64,000 nucleotides of DNA from Treponema pedis (lineage in GTDB: Bacteria > Spirochaetota > Spirochaetia > Treponematales > Treponemataceae): contig NZ_CP045670.1 in assembly GCF_017161325.1 (NCBI RefSeq), positions 2,225,367 through 2,289,366 on the forward strand, read 5' to 3'. The first letter of the stretch is position 1; each line of letters starts with the position of its first letter. The notes beneath the pieces are model-generated. The model saw nothing but the letters and a program-made list of their open reading frames with translations. It was not told the DNA's origin and did no database searches. This document shows positions 1 through 9,073 of this stretch, piece after piece. The position numbers were made by a program, and so were the translations under genes.

Positions 1-662
1 GGTACGTAAGAATAAAAGCCTATAACTCCCGCCCCTGTTTTAGGGTCGAGTTTCGGTATCAGCTTTTTTTCTAAAATTTCTCCGTTTCTTTCTATCACAA
101 GAGTTACTTCTTCCTTGGCCTGCGGAACAATCAGTTTTACTATATCGGAAAAAGTTTCCGTTTTTTCTCCGTTTATGCTTAATATCTTATCGCCCATTTC
201 AAGCCCTGCAAGACGCGCAGGAGAATCGTCCTTTTCGTTATAATAATAAACCGGTGCAATTTGATTCGAGGTTGTATAATATGTTGAGCCTATTGCACTT
301 ACTATAGATAAGGCTAAAATTGCACTTAAATAATTTGCAAAAGGCCCTGCAAAGGCAATTATAATCCTTTTAAAAGGGTGTACCGAATAAAGCCCTCCTT
401 CTTCCTTGGGCATTGCCGTAAGTTTTTTTTCGATTGCTTCTCTAAAAGCGTTTTCGCCTTTCATTCCGCAATAGCCCCCCATAGGAATTGCTGAAAGCCT
501 ATATTCGGTACCGCGGAATTTTTTCTTAAAAAGAACCGGCCCCCAGCCTATCGAAAAAGTTTCTACTATAACACCTGAAAGTTTTGCGGCAATAAAATGC
601 CCCAGTTCATGTATAAAAACCATTACACTTAAAATAAACAAACCTATTAAAATTTTTATCAT
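1..662 (-). CDS. rseP: RseP-type site-2 zinc metalloprotease (partial, 3' end outside window)
   Basis: Intramembrane M50 protease that cleaves membrane-bound regulators. About 220 codons are visible, reading in from an ATG at 662. The first membrane helix carries HELGH at residues 18-22, the zinc-binding HExxH. A second hydrophobic stretch follows near residue 100, then a PDZ domain (…GLEMGDKILSINGE…) that binds exposed C-termini. The C-terminal half with the second metal ligand motif lies left of base 1. It is the last visible gene of the minus-strand block below dxr, about 70 bases downstream of the dxr stop. Identification rests on the motif, the PDZ and the dxr/cdsA neighbours. Confidence 0.9.
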   Translation of the reverse strand, partial: MIKILIGLFILSVMVFIHELGHFIAAKLSGVIVETFSIGWGPVLFKKKFRGTEYRLSAIPMGGYCGMKGENAFREAIEKKLTAMPKEEGGLYSVHPFKRIIIAFAGPFANYLSAILALSIVSAIGSTYYTTSNQIAPVYYYNEKDDSPARLAGLEMGDKILSINGEKTETFSDIVKLIVPQAKEEVTLVIERNGEILEKKLIPKLDPKTGAGVIGFYSYV

Positions 663-731
663 AATTTAATTCCTATCCGTAATTTTTTTATCAAATTTAA
701 ATTTTTATACCGTTTATAAGTTTTAAACGAT

Positions 732-1847
732 TTATGCCAACGCCGTTATATATTTTTCGGCGAGTTCTTTTGCCTTACTTTCCAAGCTATAAACTTCCGT
801 ATAAGAAGAAGGTTTCAAAGTCCAATCGGAATCCAAAACCCTCTGCACTATATAAGCCAAATCGGTAAATTTTATCTTTCCGCAAAAAAACGCCTCAACG
901 GCTTGTTCATTTGCGGCATTAAACGCAATAGGATAAGCTGCCAGTTTTTCCGCGGCAAGAAAACCCAAATCAAGCATGGGAAAATCTTCCCGTCTGGGCG
1001 GAATAAATTCCAGCTTAAGCATTTTTTCAAAATTTAAAGGCGGCAAATACCCTATAGACATTTTTTCAAAAGAAAGCGCATTTAAAATAGGATTGCGCAT
1101 ATCGGGAGGCGACATTTGCGCATAAACCTCGCCGTTTAAGGTTTGCACCATTGAGTGCACTATGCTTTGAGGGTGTACCGTAACTGTAATCTTGCAGGCC
1201 GGTACTCCGAAAAGTTTTACGGCTTCAATTACTTCCAAAGCCTTGTTTGCAAGAGAAGCGGAATCTATAGTTATTTTTCCGCCCATATTCCATGTAGGGT
1301 GCTTTAGAGCGTCATTTGCCGTCATATTTTTTAATTCTTCAAAAGGGGTATTTCTAAAGGGACCGCCCGAAGCGGTTATAATAATACGGCTTATGTTTTC
1401 TTTTTTATGAGCCGCAATTAAATTAAAGACGGCGGCATGTTCGGAATCGACGGGGATTATTTTTGAGCCTGTTTCCGCAGCGTGTTCAAAAATCAACTCT
1501 CCCGCGGTAACAATCGTTTCTTTATTTGCCAAGGCCAAATCCATACCTGCATTTACAACCTCTACGGAAGCTCTTAAACCCTGTGAGCCGGCAATTCCGT
1601 TTACGGCAATATCCGCATTCGATTCTTCTATCAATTTTTTTACCGTTCCGCTTAAATCCGCTGCGGTGGAATAAAAAAAAGCATTGGGGAATTCGGTTTT
1701 TATTTTTTCCCCGAATTCAATATCCGAGTGAACGGAAAAGCCTGTAAGTTCGAATTTATCCGGGAAGGTACGTAATACGTCAAGCGTACTTTTTCCTATG
1801 GACCCGCTTGCTCCCAAAAGCAAAACTCTTTTTTTTCCGGTTTGCAT
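732..1847 (-). CDS. dxr: 1-deoxy-D-xylulose 5-phosphate reductoisomerase
   Basis: Second enzyme of the MEP isoprenoid pathway: converts DXP to 2-C-methyl-D-erythritol 4-phosphate with NADPH. 371 residues, normal family length. The N-terminal GASGSIGKSTLDV is the NADPH-binding Rossmann motif. PVDSEH near residue 145 supplies metal ligands and GKITIDSASLANK belongs to the substrate region. Its ATG overlaps the cdsA stop (TAATG), so the two are translationally coupled. The first MEP enzyme, dxs, is also in this window at 35933-37876, and uppS just upstream uses the pathway's product. Confidence 0.97.
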   Translation of the reverse strand: MQTGKKRVLLLGASGSIGKSTLDVLRTFPDKFELTGFSVHSDIEFGEKIKTEFPNAFFYSTAADLSGTVKKLIEESNADIAVNGIAGSQGLRASVEVVNAGMDLALANKETIVTAGELIFEHAAETGSKIIPVDSEHAAVFNLIAAHKKENISRIIITASGGPFRNTPFEELKNMTANDALKHPTWNMGGKITIDSASLANKALEVIEAVKLFGVPACKITVTVHPQSIVHSMVQTLNGEVYAQMSPPDMRNPILNALSFEKMSIGYLPPLNFEKMLKLEFIPPRREDFPMLDLGFLAAEKLAAYPIAFNAANEQAVEAFFCGKIKFTDLAYIVQRVLDSDWTLKPSSYTEVYSLESKAKELAEKYITALA

Positions 1848-2699
1848 TACCGCCCGCCGAATAAAAATTTAAAGGAAACGTAAAAAACGGGAGCAGCCAA
1901 AAGAAGGGAATCCAGACTGTCCAAAATTCCGCCCCTGCCGAGAATAATTTTGCCGGAATCTTTTACATCGGCGGAACGCTTTAAAATGGATTCTATCATA
2001 TCGCCTAAAATTGCCGCAGAAGCGGTTAAAACCGAAAGGATAATAAGCTCGGTTAATTTGCCCCCGAATTCCTTATAAAAAATTTTATGCACCAAAAAAG
2101 CGACCGCAACGGGCCCCGCATATCCGCCTATAAAGCCCGCAATACTTTTTTTAGGACTTGCTTTTATTAAACCTCGATTATTTTTTCCGAGTATCATTCC
2201 GAAAAACCACGCTATGGAATCGCTTGCGAATGTCATAAGATAAAAGATAAGCAAAACTTTGTTGGCATTCGGAAAGACCGTCAATACGGATAAATAGATG
2301 GAAAGGCCCCACGGGTATAAAAGCATAAATATTCCGCTTGCCAAACGGGAAATACTGTTTGTAAAAGTTCCTCCGAAAGAAAATACGGCTTCCGAAATCA
2401 TTATAAAAGCTATTATTATTCCGAAAGCGTCAAATAAATATTTTCCCGAAAAAAACTTCAAACCTGCAAAGTAAGAAAGTAAAATTAAAACCGAACCGAA
2501 AACACTCATTATCTTCGGAGGATAAGAATGTATTTTTTGAGATAAAATATTATAAATCTCAAAATTTGCAATAACGGCCGCACTAATTAACATTATATGA
2601 TATACTAAAAAAATTATAATGCGGGAAAAAATAAATTGAAGCTAAGATAAGAGGGCCGCCTATAAAAAAGACAAGCAGCCTTTCAATCAGTTTTCTCAT
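1847..2699 (-). CDS. cdsA: Phosphatidate cytidylyltransferase, interrupted by a 1-nt frameshift
   Basis: Integral membrane enzyme making CDP-diacylglycerol from phosphatidic acid and CTP. The long open frame starts only at 2593 (248 residues), lacking the usual first helix. An ATG at 2699 opens a frame beginning MRKLIERLLVFF that runs into the A7 tract (T7 on the coding strand) at 2607-2613. Removing one base there joins the two frames into one 283-residue protein of normal family length. The C-terminal family signature is recognisable (KRSADVKDSGKI, then GRGGILDSLDS), with R where many homologues have H. CDP-DAG synthesis is normally essential, so an assembly error is the likeliest explanation; slippage or a true mutation remain possible. 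Confidence 0.88.
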
Positions 2700-2809
2700 T
2701 TCGGTTTATATTTACTCCTTATAATTTTTACATTTTACTTTACGGAATTTTTTACTTGCGTATTTACCCGCACGCTTACGGTATCTTACAGCAGGCATTT
2801 AAATCGTCA

Positions 2810-3493
2810 TTACGCCTTGCCGAATCTTCTATCCCGTTTTTTATATGCCTCTATTGTATCATATAAATCCTGTTCTGTCCAATCGGGCCATAACTTTTCC
2901 GAAAAAAATAATTCGGAATATGCGCTTTGCCACAATAAAAAATTACTCAGTCTTTTTTCTCCGCTTGTGCGTATAAACAAGTCTACAGGCGGGATTCCCG
3001 CAGTATCAAGTTTTTCGGAAAAAAAAGCCGTATCCAGCTTATTTAATTCTTCAACCGACAGCTTTTTTATTGCACGGATAATCTCGTCCTGCCCCCCGTA
3101 ATTTATTGCAAGAACGACGGAAGTTCCGCTGAAATTCGAGGTTTTTTCCTTTACATCGGAAATTTCTTTTTGAATATCTTTCGGAAGACCTTCAATATCT
3201 CCTATATGCAAAACCCGCAAATTATTTTCCGCATAAAAATTAAATTCCGCCCTCAAGTGCCTTTTTATAAGGCCCATTAAAAAACCTACTTCCTGTTCGG
3301 TACGCTTCCAATTTTCAGTGGAAAAAATATAGAGGGTAATATAGGGAATTCCGAAAGCGGCAGCGGCTTTTACGATTTTTTTTACCGTTTTTAAACCTTC
3401 GTCATGCCCTGCCGTTCTTGGAAGTCCCCTGTTTTTTGCCCATCTGCCGTTGCCGTCCATAACAATAGCTATGTGTTTCGGATTAGAAAGCAT
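2810..3493 (-). CDS. uppS: Undecaprenyl (isoprenyl) diphosphate synthase
   Basis: cis-Prenyltransferase that extends farnesyl diphosphate to the C55 carrier lipid used in peptidoglycan synthesis. 227 residues. MDGNGRWAKNRG at residues 12-23 holds the catalytic Asp and the diphosphate-binding Arg. The C-terminal family motif is present as IRTSGEKRLSNFLLWQSAYS, followed by W-P-D-W. The ATG directly abuts the frr stop (TAAATG), so translation is probably coupled. The cdsA frame follows after about 110 bases in which I see no gene. Confidence 0.96.
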   Translation of the reverse strand: MLSNPKHIAIVMDGNGRWAKNRGLPRTAGHDEGLKTVKKIVKAAAAFGIPYITLYIFSTENWKRTEQEVGFLMGLIKRHLRAEFNFYAENNLRVLHIGDIEGLPKDIQKEISDVKEKTSNFSGTSVVLAINYGGQDEIIRAIKKLSVEELNKLDTAFFSEKLDTAGIPPVDLFIRTSGEKRLSNFLLWQSAYSELFFSEKLWPDWTEQDLYDTIEAYKKRDRRFGKA

Positions 3494-4051
3494 TTAATTT
3501 TCCATTATTTCTTTTTCTTTTACTTCCAAAACCTTATTTATTTCGGCAATATAAGAATCGGTAAGTTTTTGTAAAGAATCTTCAGCCGTTTTTTGCCGGT
3601 CTTCGCCCAACTCTCCCGTTTTTTGAAGTTTTTTAAGAGCATCTATACCGTCCCGCCTTATATTGCGGATTGAAACTCTTGATTGTTCGGCAATATTTTT
3701 TGCTTTTTTTGCCAAATCCTTTCGGCGCTCTTCCGTTAAAGGCGGAATGGAAATACGGATTATTTTCCCGTCATTCGTAGGATTGACCGAAAGGTCCGCC
3801 TGCAAAACAGCCTTTTCTATTTCGGTTAAAAGAGATTTATCCCACGGCTGAATAACCACAAGTCTTGCTTCGGGAATAGATACGTTTGCAACCTGATTAA
3901 GCGGCGTAGGCTGTCCGTAACAGTTTACGCGTACCTTATCGAAAATTGCAGATGAGGCGCGCCCCGTCCTGAGCATATCAAATTCCGACTTTAAAGCCGC
4001 AACGGCTTTTTTCATCTTTTCTTCGCAATTAGATTGAACCTCGTTCATCAT
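3494..4051 (-). CDS. frr: Ribosome recycling factor
   Basis: Acts with EF-G to split post-termination ribosomes. 185 residues, the standard length. The three-helix bundle domain shows the N-terminal LRTGRAS motif, the mid-protein PPLTEERRKDLAKKAK motif and the C-terminal helix ending in a charged tail. The start is the first of two adjacent ATGs, preceded by GGAG. It lies downstream of tsf, separated by a strong hairpin at 4085-4136, so it may depend on readthrough or an unseen promoter. Confidence 0.97.
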   Translation of the reverse strand: MMNEVQSNCEEKMKKAVAALKSEFDMLRTGRASSAIFDKVRVNCYGQPTPLNQVANVSIPEARLVVIQPWDKSLLTEIEKAVLQADLSVNPTNDGKIIRISIPPLTEERRKDLAKKAKNIAEQSRVSIRNIRRDGIDALKKLQKTGELGEDRQKTAEDSLQKLTDSYIAEINKVLEVKEKEIMEN

Positions 4052-4084
4052 ATTTCTCCAATGTAAATTAAAATTAAGTTAAGC

Positions 4085-4136
4085 GTTTTAAAAATGCCGG
4101 TTGTATACGGAAGTAAGTTGCCGGCATTTTTAAAAC
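4085..4136 (-). terminator. 16-bp hairpin between tsf and frr
   Basis: Perfect inverted repeat, 4085-4100 pairing with 4121-4136, loop 20 nt. Both arms are A/T-rich outside a GCCGG core, so the structure ends in a T-rich tail in either direction. It sits 14 bases after the tsf stop and probably ends or attenuates the rpsB-tsf transcript. Confidence 0.75.
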
Positions 4137-4150
4137 TTTCGGCCGAGCTT

Positions 4151-4993
4151 TTAAGCGTTTACACCAAGCCTGAACATAACAAGTTTGGATAAGCTCAAAT
4201 TTGAACCTGCAGCCTTTCCGATTTCGGCCATTTTTTTGGAAACTGAAACCTTGTCATCTTTTACAAAGGGCTGTTCAAGGAAACAAATGTCGGATAAATG
4301 CTTATTTATTTTTCCTTTTATAATGCCTTCTTTTACGTTTTCGGGTTTATCCAAATCGGCGGTTTGCCCGCGGAAAATTTCTTCCTGTTCTTTAATATAA
4401 GCGGAATCCACATCTTCTTTTTTTACGTAAAGAGGAACAAAGGCCGCAGCATGCAGGCAGCAATCGTAAGCAAAATCCTGTACTTCTTTTTTTCCGAAAA
4501 TTTCGGGCTTTTCGGCTTTTAAAACCACAATAACGCCCGTTTTTTTGTCGGAGTGAACATAACGCGAAATATACTCATCGGCTTCGGCTTTTACTAAAAC
4601 AAGCCTCGTTAAATTCATATTTTCACGTACCCGAGTTGCCAAATCCAAAAGTTTATCGTTAAGGTCGGGAGTAATTTCCGAAAGGTTTTTATCAAATGCG
4701 GTTTTTGCAATATCGTTACCTACACCGATAAAATCCTCATTTTTAGCAACGAAGTCCGTTTCGCAAGTCATTTCAATCATACAGGCTTTTTTTTCGTCAT
4801 TATGAATAAGGATTATGCCTTCGCTTGTAACCCTGTCCGCTCTCTTTTCCACTGCGGCAAGCCCTTTTTCTTTTAAATATTTTTCGGCTTCTTTTGCATC
4901 ACCGTTACAATGCTGTAAAGCCTTTTTACATTCCATCATTCCCGCGCCCGTTTTGTCGCGCAGGGCTTTTACGTCCGATGCTTTAATTTCCAT
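4151..4993 (-). CDS. tsf: Elongation factor Ts
   Basis: Nucleotide exchange factor for EF-Tu. 280 residues. The N-terminal UBA-like domain reads EIKASDVKALRDKTGAGMM, and the EF-Tu-contacting ETDFVAKNEDF motif is present near residue 80. It follows rpsB by 18 bases on the same strand, the near-universal rpsB-tsf arrangement. Confidence 0.98.
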   Translation of the reverse strand: MEIKASDVKALRDKTGAGMMECKKALQHCNGDAKEAEKYLKEKGLAAVEKRADRVTSEGIILIHNDEKKACMIEMTCETDFVAKNEDFIGVGNDIAKTAFDKNLSEITPDLNDKLLDLATRVRENMNLTRLVLVKAEADEYISRYVHSDKKTGVIVVLKAEKPEIFGKKEVQDFAYDCCLHAAAFVPLYVKKEDVDSAYIKEQEEIFRGQTADLDKPENVKEGIIKGKINKHLSDICFLEQPFVKDDKVSVSKKMAEIGKAAGSNLSLSKLVMFRLGVNA

Positions 4994-5011
4994 ATATGCT
5001 CCTATTTTCTT

Positions 5012-5887
5012 CTATTTATCGTCATATAAATCTTCATCGTTTACAAGCGAATCCTCATCATCGTCATCGGCATTTTTTTCTTCATCTTCCGAAGGAGTAT
5101 AATTGTTGTAATCGGTGATTTCTTCATCTCTATCCTGATACGGGTCCAAAGCGGAATCGCCTGATTCTTCATCATCTTGCAGGTCTTCAATAATTTTAAG
5201 TCCGTGTTCGTTATCGGCTTCGATTACCGCATTTGCAATTACTCCCGTAAAAAGGGAAATAGCTCTGATTGCGTCGTCATTTCCGGGAATGGGATAGTCG
5301 ATACCTTCCGGATTGCAGTTCGTATCTACGACGGCAACTACAGGAATTCCGAGCGTTTTGGCTTCGCGTATGGCAATTTCTTCTTTTCTTGTGTCGATGA
5401 TAAAAAGAATTCCGGGAAGGTCTTTCATTTCTTTTATACCGCCCAAGTTTTTTTCAAGTTTCGCCTTTTCGTGTATTAAGCCCGCAATTTCTTTTTTTGT
5501 AAGACTTCCGAAAGTTCCGTCAACTTCCATTTTTTCGATTTTCTTAAGACGTGCAAGACTTTTCTTAATAGTGGAAAAGTTTGTGAGCATTCCGCCGAGC
5601 CAGCGGTTATTGACATAGTACATTCCGCATCTTTCGGCTTCTTTTTGAATTGTCTGTTGAGCCTGTTTTTTCGTGCCTACGAATAACACGGATTTACCTT
5701 CGGCGGTTACTTTGCGTACCGCTTCATAAGCCGCTCTAATCGCAACAATCGTTTTTTGTAAATCAATGATATGAATTCCGTTTCTTTCCGCAAAGATAAA
5801 TTTTTTCATTCGCGGATCCCAGCGTTTTACTTGATGACCGAAATGTACACCGGACTCAAGCAAATTTTTCATGGTTACTACAGCCAT
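5012..5887 (-). CDS. rpsB: 30S ribosomal protein S2 with acidic C-terminal tail
   Basis: Small-subunit protein S2. 291 residues. The core is conserved: [20 protein letters not shown] at the N-terminus, then [18 protein letters not shown] and the FIIDTRKE segment. About 55 residues beyond the normal S2 end are very rich in Asp/Glu, finishing DEDLYDDK. The start follows GGAGAG. A promoter at 5992-6020 and a leader of about 100 nt precede it. Confidence 0.98.
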   Translation of the reverse strand: MAVVTMKNLLESGVHFGHQVKRWDPRMKKFIFAERNGIHIIDLQKTIVAIRAAYEAVRKVTAEGKSVLFVGTKKQAQQTIQKEAERCGMYYVNNRWLGGMLTNFSTIKKSLARLKKIEKMEVDGTFGSLTKKEIAGLIHEKAKLEKNLGGIKEMKDLPGILFIIDTRKEEIAIREAKTLGIPVVAVVDTNCNPEGIDYPIPGNDDAIRAISLFTGVIANAVIEADNEHGLKIIEDLQDDEESGDSALDPYQDRDEEITDYNNYTPSEDEEKNADDDDEDSLVNDEDLYDDK

Positions 5888-5943
5888 GTTTCTCTCCTTT
5901 GGGCTTCTTAAAAAAACTTAAAGCCCATTCCTTCTCTATTTCT

Positions 5944-5962
5944 CGAAGGGAAAGCCCCTTCG
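5944..5962 (-). promoter_or_regulatory. Hairpin in the rpsB 5' leader
   Basis: The leader contains CGAAGGG and CCCTTCG arms around a 5-nt loop, and, nearer the start codon, GGGCTT/AAGCCC arms (about 5903-5928) flanking an A/T-rich loop. S2 leaders in many bacteria bind S2 for autoregulation. Whether this one does cannot be read from sequence. Confidence 0.4.
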
Positions 5963-5991
5963 GATATTTACCGTAAAACGGCATGGGATTC

Positions 5992-6020
5992 AGTATAGCG
6001 TTTTTTGTGTAAGCCGTCAA
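5992..6020 (-). promoter_or_regulatory. Sigma-70 promoter of rpsB-tsf
   Basis: On the minus strand TTGACG (6015-6020), 17-nt spacer, TATACT (5992-5997). Near-consensus with ideal spacing, about 105 bases upstream of the rpsB ATG. Confidence 0.85.
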
Positions 6021-6097
6021 GTGGCGGGTAATTTTAAAATCAATTACACCGCTTAAAATTTTTTATCCGAGCAGCTTTTCAAAGCATTTTAAAAGAG

Positions 6098-6350
6098 AGT
6101 AAACCGTTAGTTCCTTCCGGAATGCTTTTGCCTATACCGTGGGGGCGTCCGGTACTTGTGAACAGTATACCGACGCCTATCAATCCTCTAAGTGCGGGCG
6201 ATAAGTTGTTTAAGGCGGGGCTTGCTAAACTGCGAATGAGCCGCGAAGTGCCAAAACTTCGCGAAGAATCGGATAACCGCAAGGGTATCCCCTGTGCGGG
6301 CAAAAGCCCCTTGACCGACCGCGACTTAACGGGTATAGTAAAAGATAGGC
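6098..6350 (+). pseudogene. Possible remnant of an Rhs N-terminal (PAAR-like) region
   Basis: An open frame without its own start reads SKPLVPSGMLLPIPWGRPVL, then VNSIPTPINP and KAGLAKLR. From memory this proline-rich LPIP…PVLV…P pattern resembles the PAAR-like segment near the N-terminus of Rhs proteins. It decays after about 55 residues and abuts the HEAT gene at 6351. It could mark the left end of a former full-length rhs whose core was lost; the family assignment is tentative. Confidence 0.45.
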
Positions 6351-7019
6351 GTGAATATAAGCAAAATAGAACAGTTGAAAAAAGAATATGAAATCATCAG
6401 AGGCTTAGATGAAATAGCCCAAATTACTGCAACTATTTTGGATTTCCATTTAAATTTATTGAAAAACCGAGAAAATAAGGATTTGTATTACCGAATGAGA
6501 GCTTATTTTTCGGATAGACCTAAAGAGAAAATACAGGTATTTTTATTGGATAGATTAGATAAGGAACAAGATAATGTGTTAAAAGCCGATATAATACAGA
6601 TATTGGGTCATATCAAATCAGCCAAAATACTGCCCTATGTAAGGGAACACATAAAATCAAAAGACGGAAATATCCGAGAACGCTGTATAATCGTATTAGG
6701 CTGGATGGGAAATAAAGATGATTTACCTATTTTAAACGAACGCTTGCAAAACGATACGGACGATGAACTGAGAGGAGAAGCAGCAACGGCAATGCGTCAG
6801 ATATGGTTTGCCAAACGGGCAACCGCAGAAGATATACTGCCGTATCTGTACCGCGCTGTTGTAAAAGAGGCGGCGGAAGAAACATTATCGAGTATTATTA
6901 TCGTTATTCAGGATTTACTGCAAAGAAAGTTCGGCTTGCAGGAACGTATCAACGAAGGCATTATCACGGGCGACCCCGTAAAAGCAAAGGAAAAGGTAAT
7001 TAAAGCGCTGAAATTATGA
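6351..7019 (+). CDS. HEAT-repeat protein, putative orphan immunity protein (copy 1)
   Basis: 222 residues, GTG start, weak ribosome site. It is mostly paired helices in HEAT style: KADIIQILGHIKSAKILPYV, then IRERCIIVLGWMGNKDDLP, then LRGEAATAMRQIWFA. From base 6579 to 7024 it appears identical to the copy at 8366-9073, while the N-terminal third differs. The stop overlaps ATGATAAAATAA, a beheaded start of the 108-residue gene that follows copy 2. HEAT proteins are common beside polymorphic toxins as immunity genes; no toxin adjoins this one, so the role is inferred from context. Confidence 0.7.
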   Translation: MNISKIEQLKKEYEIIRGLDEIAQITATILDFHLNLLKNRENKDLYYRMRAYFSDRPKEKIQVFLLDRLDKEQDNVLKADIIQILGHIKSAKILPYVREHIKSKDGNIRERCIIVLGWMGNKDDLPILNERLQNDTDDELRGEAATAMRQIWFAKRATAEDILPYLYRAVVKEAAEETLSSIIIVIQDLLQRKFGLQERINEGIITGDPVKAKEKVIKALKL

Positions 7020-7024
7020 TAAAA
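6579..7024 (+). repeat. 446-bp direct repeat, copy 1 (HEAT 3' part)
   Basis: Matches 8633-9078 base for base as far as I can read, offset 2054. It covers the last two thirds of the HEAT gene plus the first bases of the next start codon. A third, diverged copy lies within 18875-19578. Confidence 0.85.
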
Positions 7025-7065
7025 TAAAACTGAAATTTTACACTCGGTTATAAGGAGTGAAAGCA

Positions 7066-8325
7066 ATGATAAAATCAACTGAAACAAGAAACATTTTTGA
7101 AAGACAGAAACGTAAATTTTATCCGCTTCAGTTTAAACGGATAAAAACACCGATACCGTTTTGGAAAATAAAAGATAATTTAAAACGGCTTATTTTAGTA
7201 TTAATAGTTTTATTGGGTAGCAAAATGACGGCAGAAGAAACGGAATATTTTAATATATTTTTACAAAATGATGATGAACCTTATTATCAGGATTTTTCTA
7301 TGTGCAGCGATTATCCTCCCGATATGACGGCATCTCTTCCATGGAAACACAGTTATAAAAAAATATACTATAGCTATTTATTGGGCATCTTTATTGTCAG
7401 TAAAGACGGAGAGAAATACGGGTTAGTTGATGAGAAAAACACATCGATTACGCCCTTGCGATATGATGAAATGGATTATTTTACCTATCCCGATAAAATT
7501 ATATGGGCAAAAGAAAACGGTAAATGGGGCGCACTCAACTACAAAGGAGAAACTCTCATTCCCTTTGTTTATGATAATATAAAGATTCCCAATTCATCAT
7601 GGTATTTCCCCGTAAGTTTATATGCGGTAGAAAGCAAAGGCAAATGGGGCTTTGTCGATAAGAATAATAAGACGGTAGTACCTTTGATATATGATGACGT
7701 GAACTCTTCTTTTAGAGGTTATCCCACTATGAATTACACTGAAGTTAAACAAGAGAATAAATGGGGCGCTATCAATAAAGAAGGAAAGCTCACCGTGCCT
7801 ATAATATACAATCACCTAAGGTATAGCCGAAATAATCAATATATAGCAGAAAAGGACGGTAAAAGAGGAGTAATAAGCGTAGAAAATGAAATAATAATAC
7901 CTGTAGAATACGATGCAATTTACCCTTTAAAAGATAAAGAAATTGTTTATACGGTAGTACTCGATGGACTTACAGGCTATATAGATAATAAGGGAACAGT
8001 GTTAAGTTTGCCCCGTTATAAAAAAGCTAAAGATTTTTGTAAAGGATTAGCGGAAGTAAGCGAAAACGGCAAGTGGGGAATTATCGATGAAAAAGGAAAT
8101 CTATTGCTTCCTTGTAAATATAAAACCATAAAAAGATTCCTGTTCTATGACCTTATCTTTGTGTGCGAGAACAACAAATGGGGTGTTATATCCAATGAAG
8201 GAAAAGAAATCGTTCCTTGTGAGTATTACTACATAAAAGACCTTGAATACCCCGATACTACTATAAAAGCATATTCATGCGGTCAAAGTTTCGAAATAGA
8301 TTTTACAGGGAAGGTATTAAAATAA
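7066..8325 (+). CDS. WG-repeat (KWG) protein
   Basis: About 419 residues. I chose the ATG at 7066 because AGGAG (7053-7057) lies 8 bases upstream; a GTG at 7057 overlaps that site. A hydrophobic segment (LKRLILVLIVLLG) near residue 45 looks like a signal anchor, so the rest is probably outside the cytoplasm. At least eight repeats of the form KWGxxxxxGxxxxPxxYD follow (KWGALNYKGETLIPFVYDNI, KWGFVDKNNKTVVPLIYDDV, KWGIIDEKGNLLLPCKYKTI and others), predicted to build a beta-propeller-like fold. It sits between two HEAT copies; any link to toxin or immunity is only positional. Confidence 0.8.
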   Translation: MIKSTETRNIFERQKRKFYPLQFKRIKTPIPFWKIKDNLKRLILVLIVLLGSKMTAEETEYFNIFLQNDDEPYYQDFSMCSDYPPDMTASLPWKHSYKKIYYSYLLGIFIVSKDGEKYGLVDEKNTSITPLRYDEMDYFTYPDKIIWAKENGKWGALNYKGETLIPFVYDNIKIPNSSWYFPVSLYAVESKGKWGFVDKNNKTVVPLIYDDVNSSFRGYPTMNYTEVKQENKWGAINKEGKLTVPIIYNHLRYSRNNQYIAEKDGKRGVISVENEIIIPVEYDAIYPLKDKEIVYTVVLDGLTGYIDNKGTVLSLPRYKKAKDFCKGLAEVSENGKWGIIDEKGNLLLPCKYKTIKRFLFYDLIFVCENNKWGVISNEGKEIVPCEYYYIKDLEYPDTTIKAYSCGQSFEIDFTGKVLK

Positions 8326-8365
8326 GACAAAAAATAATCGCCAAAACAATATAGGTAAAACGAAT

Positions 8366-9073
8366 ATGAACGGAGTAGAACAACTTAAAAAAGAATTCGG
8401 TGTTATTGAGAAAAATAAAGATGAGGTTACGCTGATTAGACAAGTAGACGGTTTTATTGAAAAACTACTGTCTTGTAATGATAGTGACAGTTTAGATTTT
8501 CATTATTCCTTGCTTAAAAATAAAGAAAACCATTATTTATATACAAGTATAAGGAATGCTTTTAAAAAAAGAGATAAAAATATCATAGAACCCTTTTTAT
8601 TAAAAAAAATTCAGGAAGAAGCAAACTCTTATTTAAAAGCCGATATAATACAGATATTGGGTCATATCAAATCAGCCAAAATACTGCCCTATGTAAGGGA
8701 ACACATAAAATCAAAAGACGGAAATATCCGAGAACGCTGTATAATCGTATTAGGCTGGATGGGAAATAAAGATGATTTACCTATTTTAAACGAACGCTTG
8801 CAAAACGATACGGACGATGAACTGAGAGGAGAAGCAGCAACGGCAATGCGTCAGATATGGTTTGCCAAACGGGCAACCGCAGAAGATATACTGCCGTATC
8901 TGTACCGCGCTGTTGTAAAAGAGGCGGCGGAAGAAACATTATCGAGTATTATTATCGTTATTCAGGATTTACTGCAAAGAAAGTTCGGCTTGCAGGAACG
9001 TATCAACGAAGGCATTATCACGGGCGACCCCGTAAAAGCAAAGGAAAAGGTAATTAAAGCGCTGAAATTATGA
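8366..9073 (+). CDS. HEAT-repeat protein, putative orphan immunity protein (copy 2)
   Basis: 235 residues. The last two thirds are the same as in copy 1; the first 89 residues or so are different (MNGVEQLKKEFGVIEKNK, then HYSLLKNKENHYLYTSIRNA) and resemble the pseudogene copy at 18875. The shared 3' half with unrelated 5' halves looks like a recombination or gene-conversion junction at base 8633. The stop overlaps the start of the next gene (ATGA). Confidence 0.7.
   Translation: MNGVEQLKKEFGVIEKNKDEVTLIRQVDGFIEKLLSCNDSDSLDFHYSLLKNKENHYLYTSIRNAFKKRDKNIIEPFLLKKIQEEANSYLKADIIQILGHIKSAKILPYVREHIKSKDGNIRERCIIVLGWMGNKDDLPILNERLQNDTDDELRGEAATAMRQIWFAKRATAEDILPYLYRAVVKEAAEETLSSIIIVIQDLLQRKFGLQERINEGIITGDPVKAKEKVIKALKL

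Noticed and set aside
4815-5102. Ser-rich plus-strand frames opposite tsf/rpsB
   Set aside because: Composition is the complement of Lys/Glu/Asp codons of the real genes.
6079-6303. Minus-strand frame opposite the Rhs scrap
   Set aside because: Shadow of the plus-strand proline-rich frame; no start signal or family resemblance.
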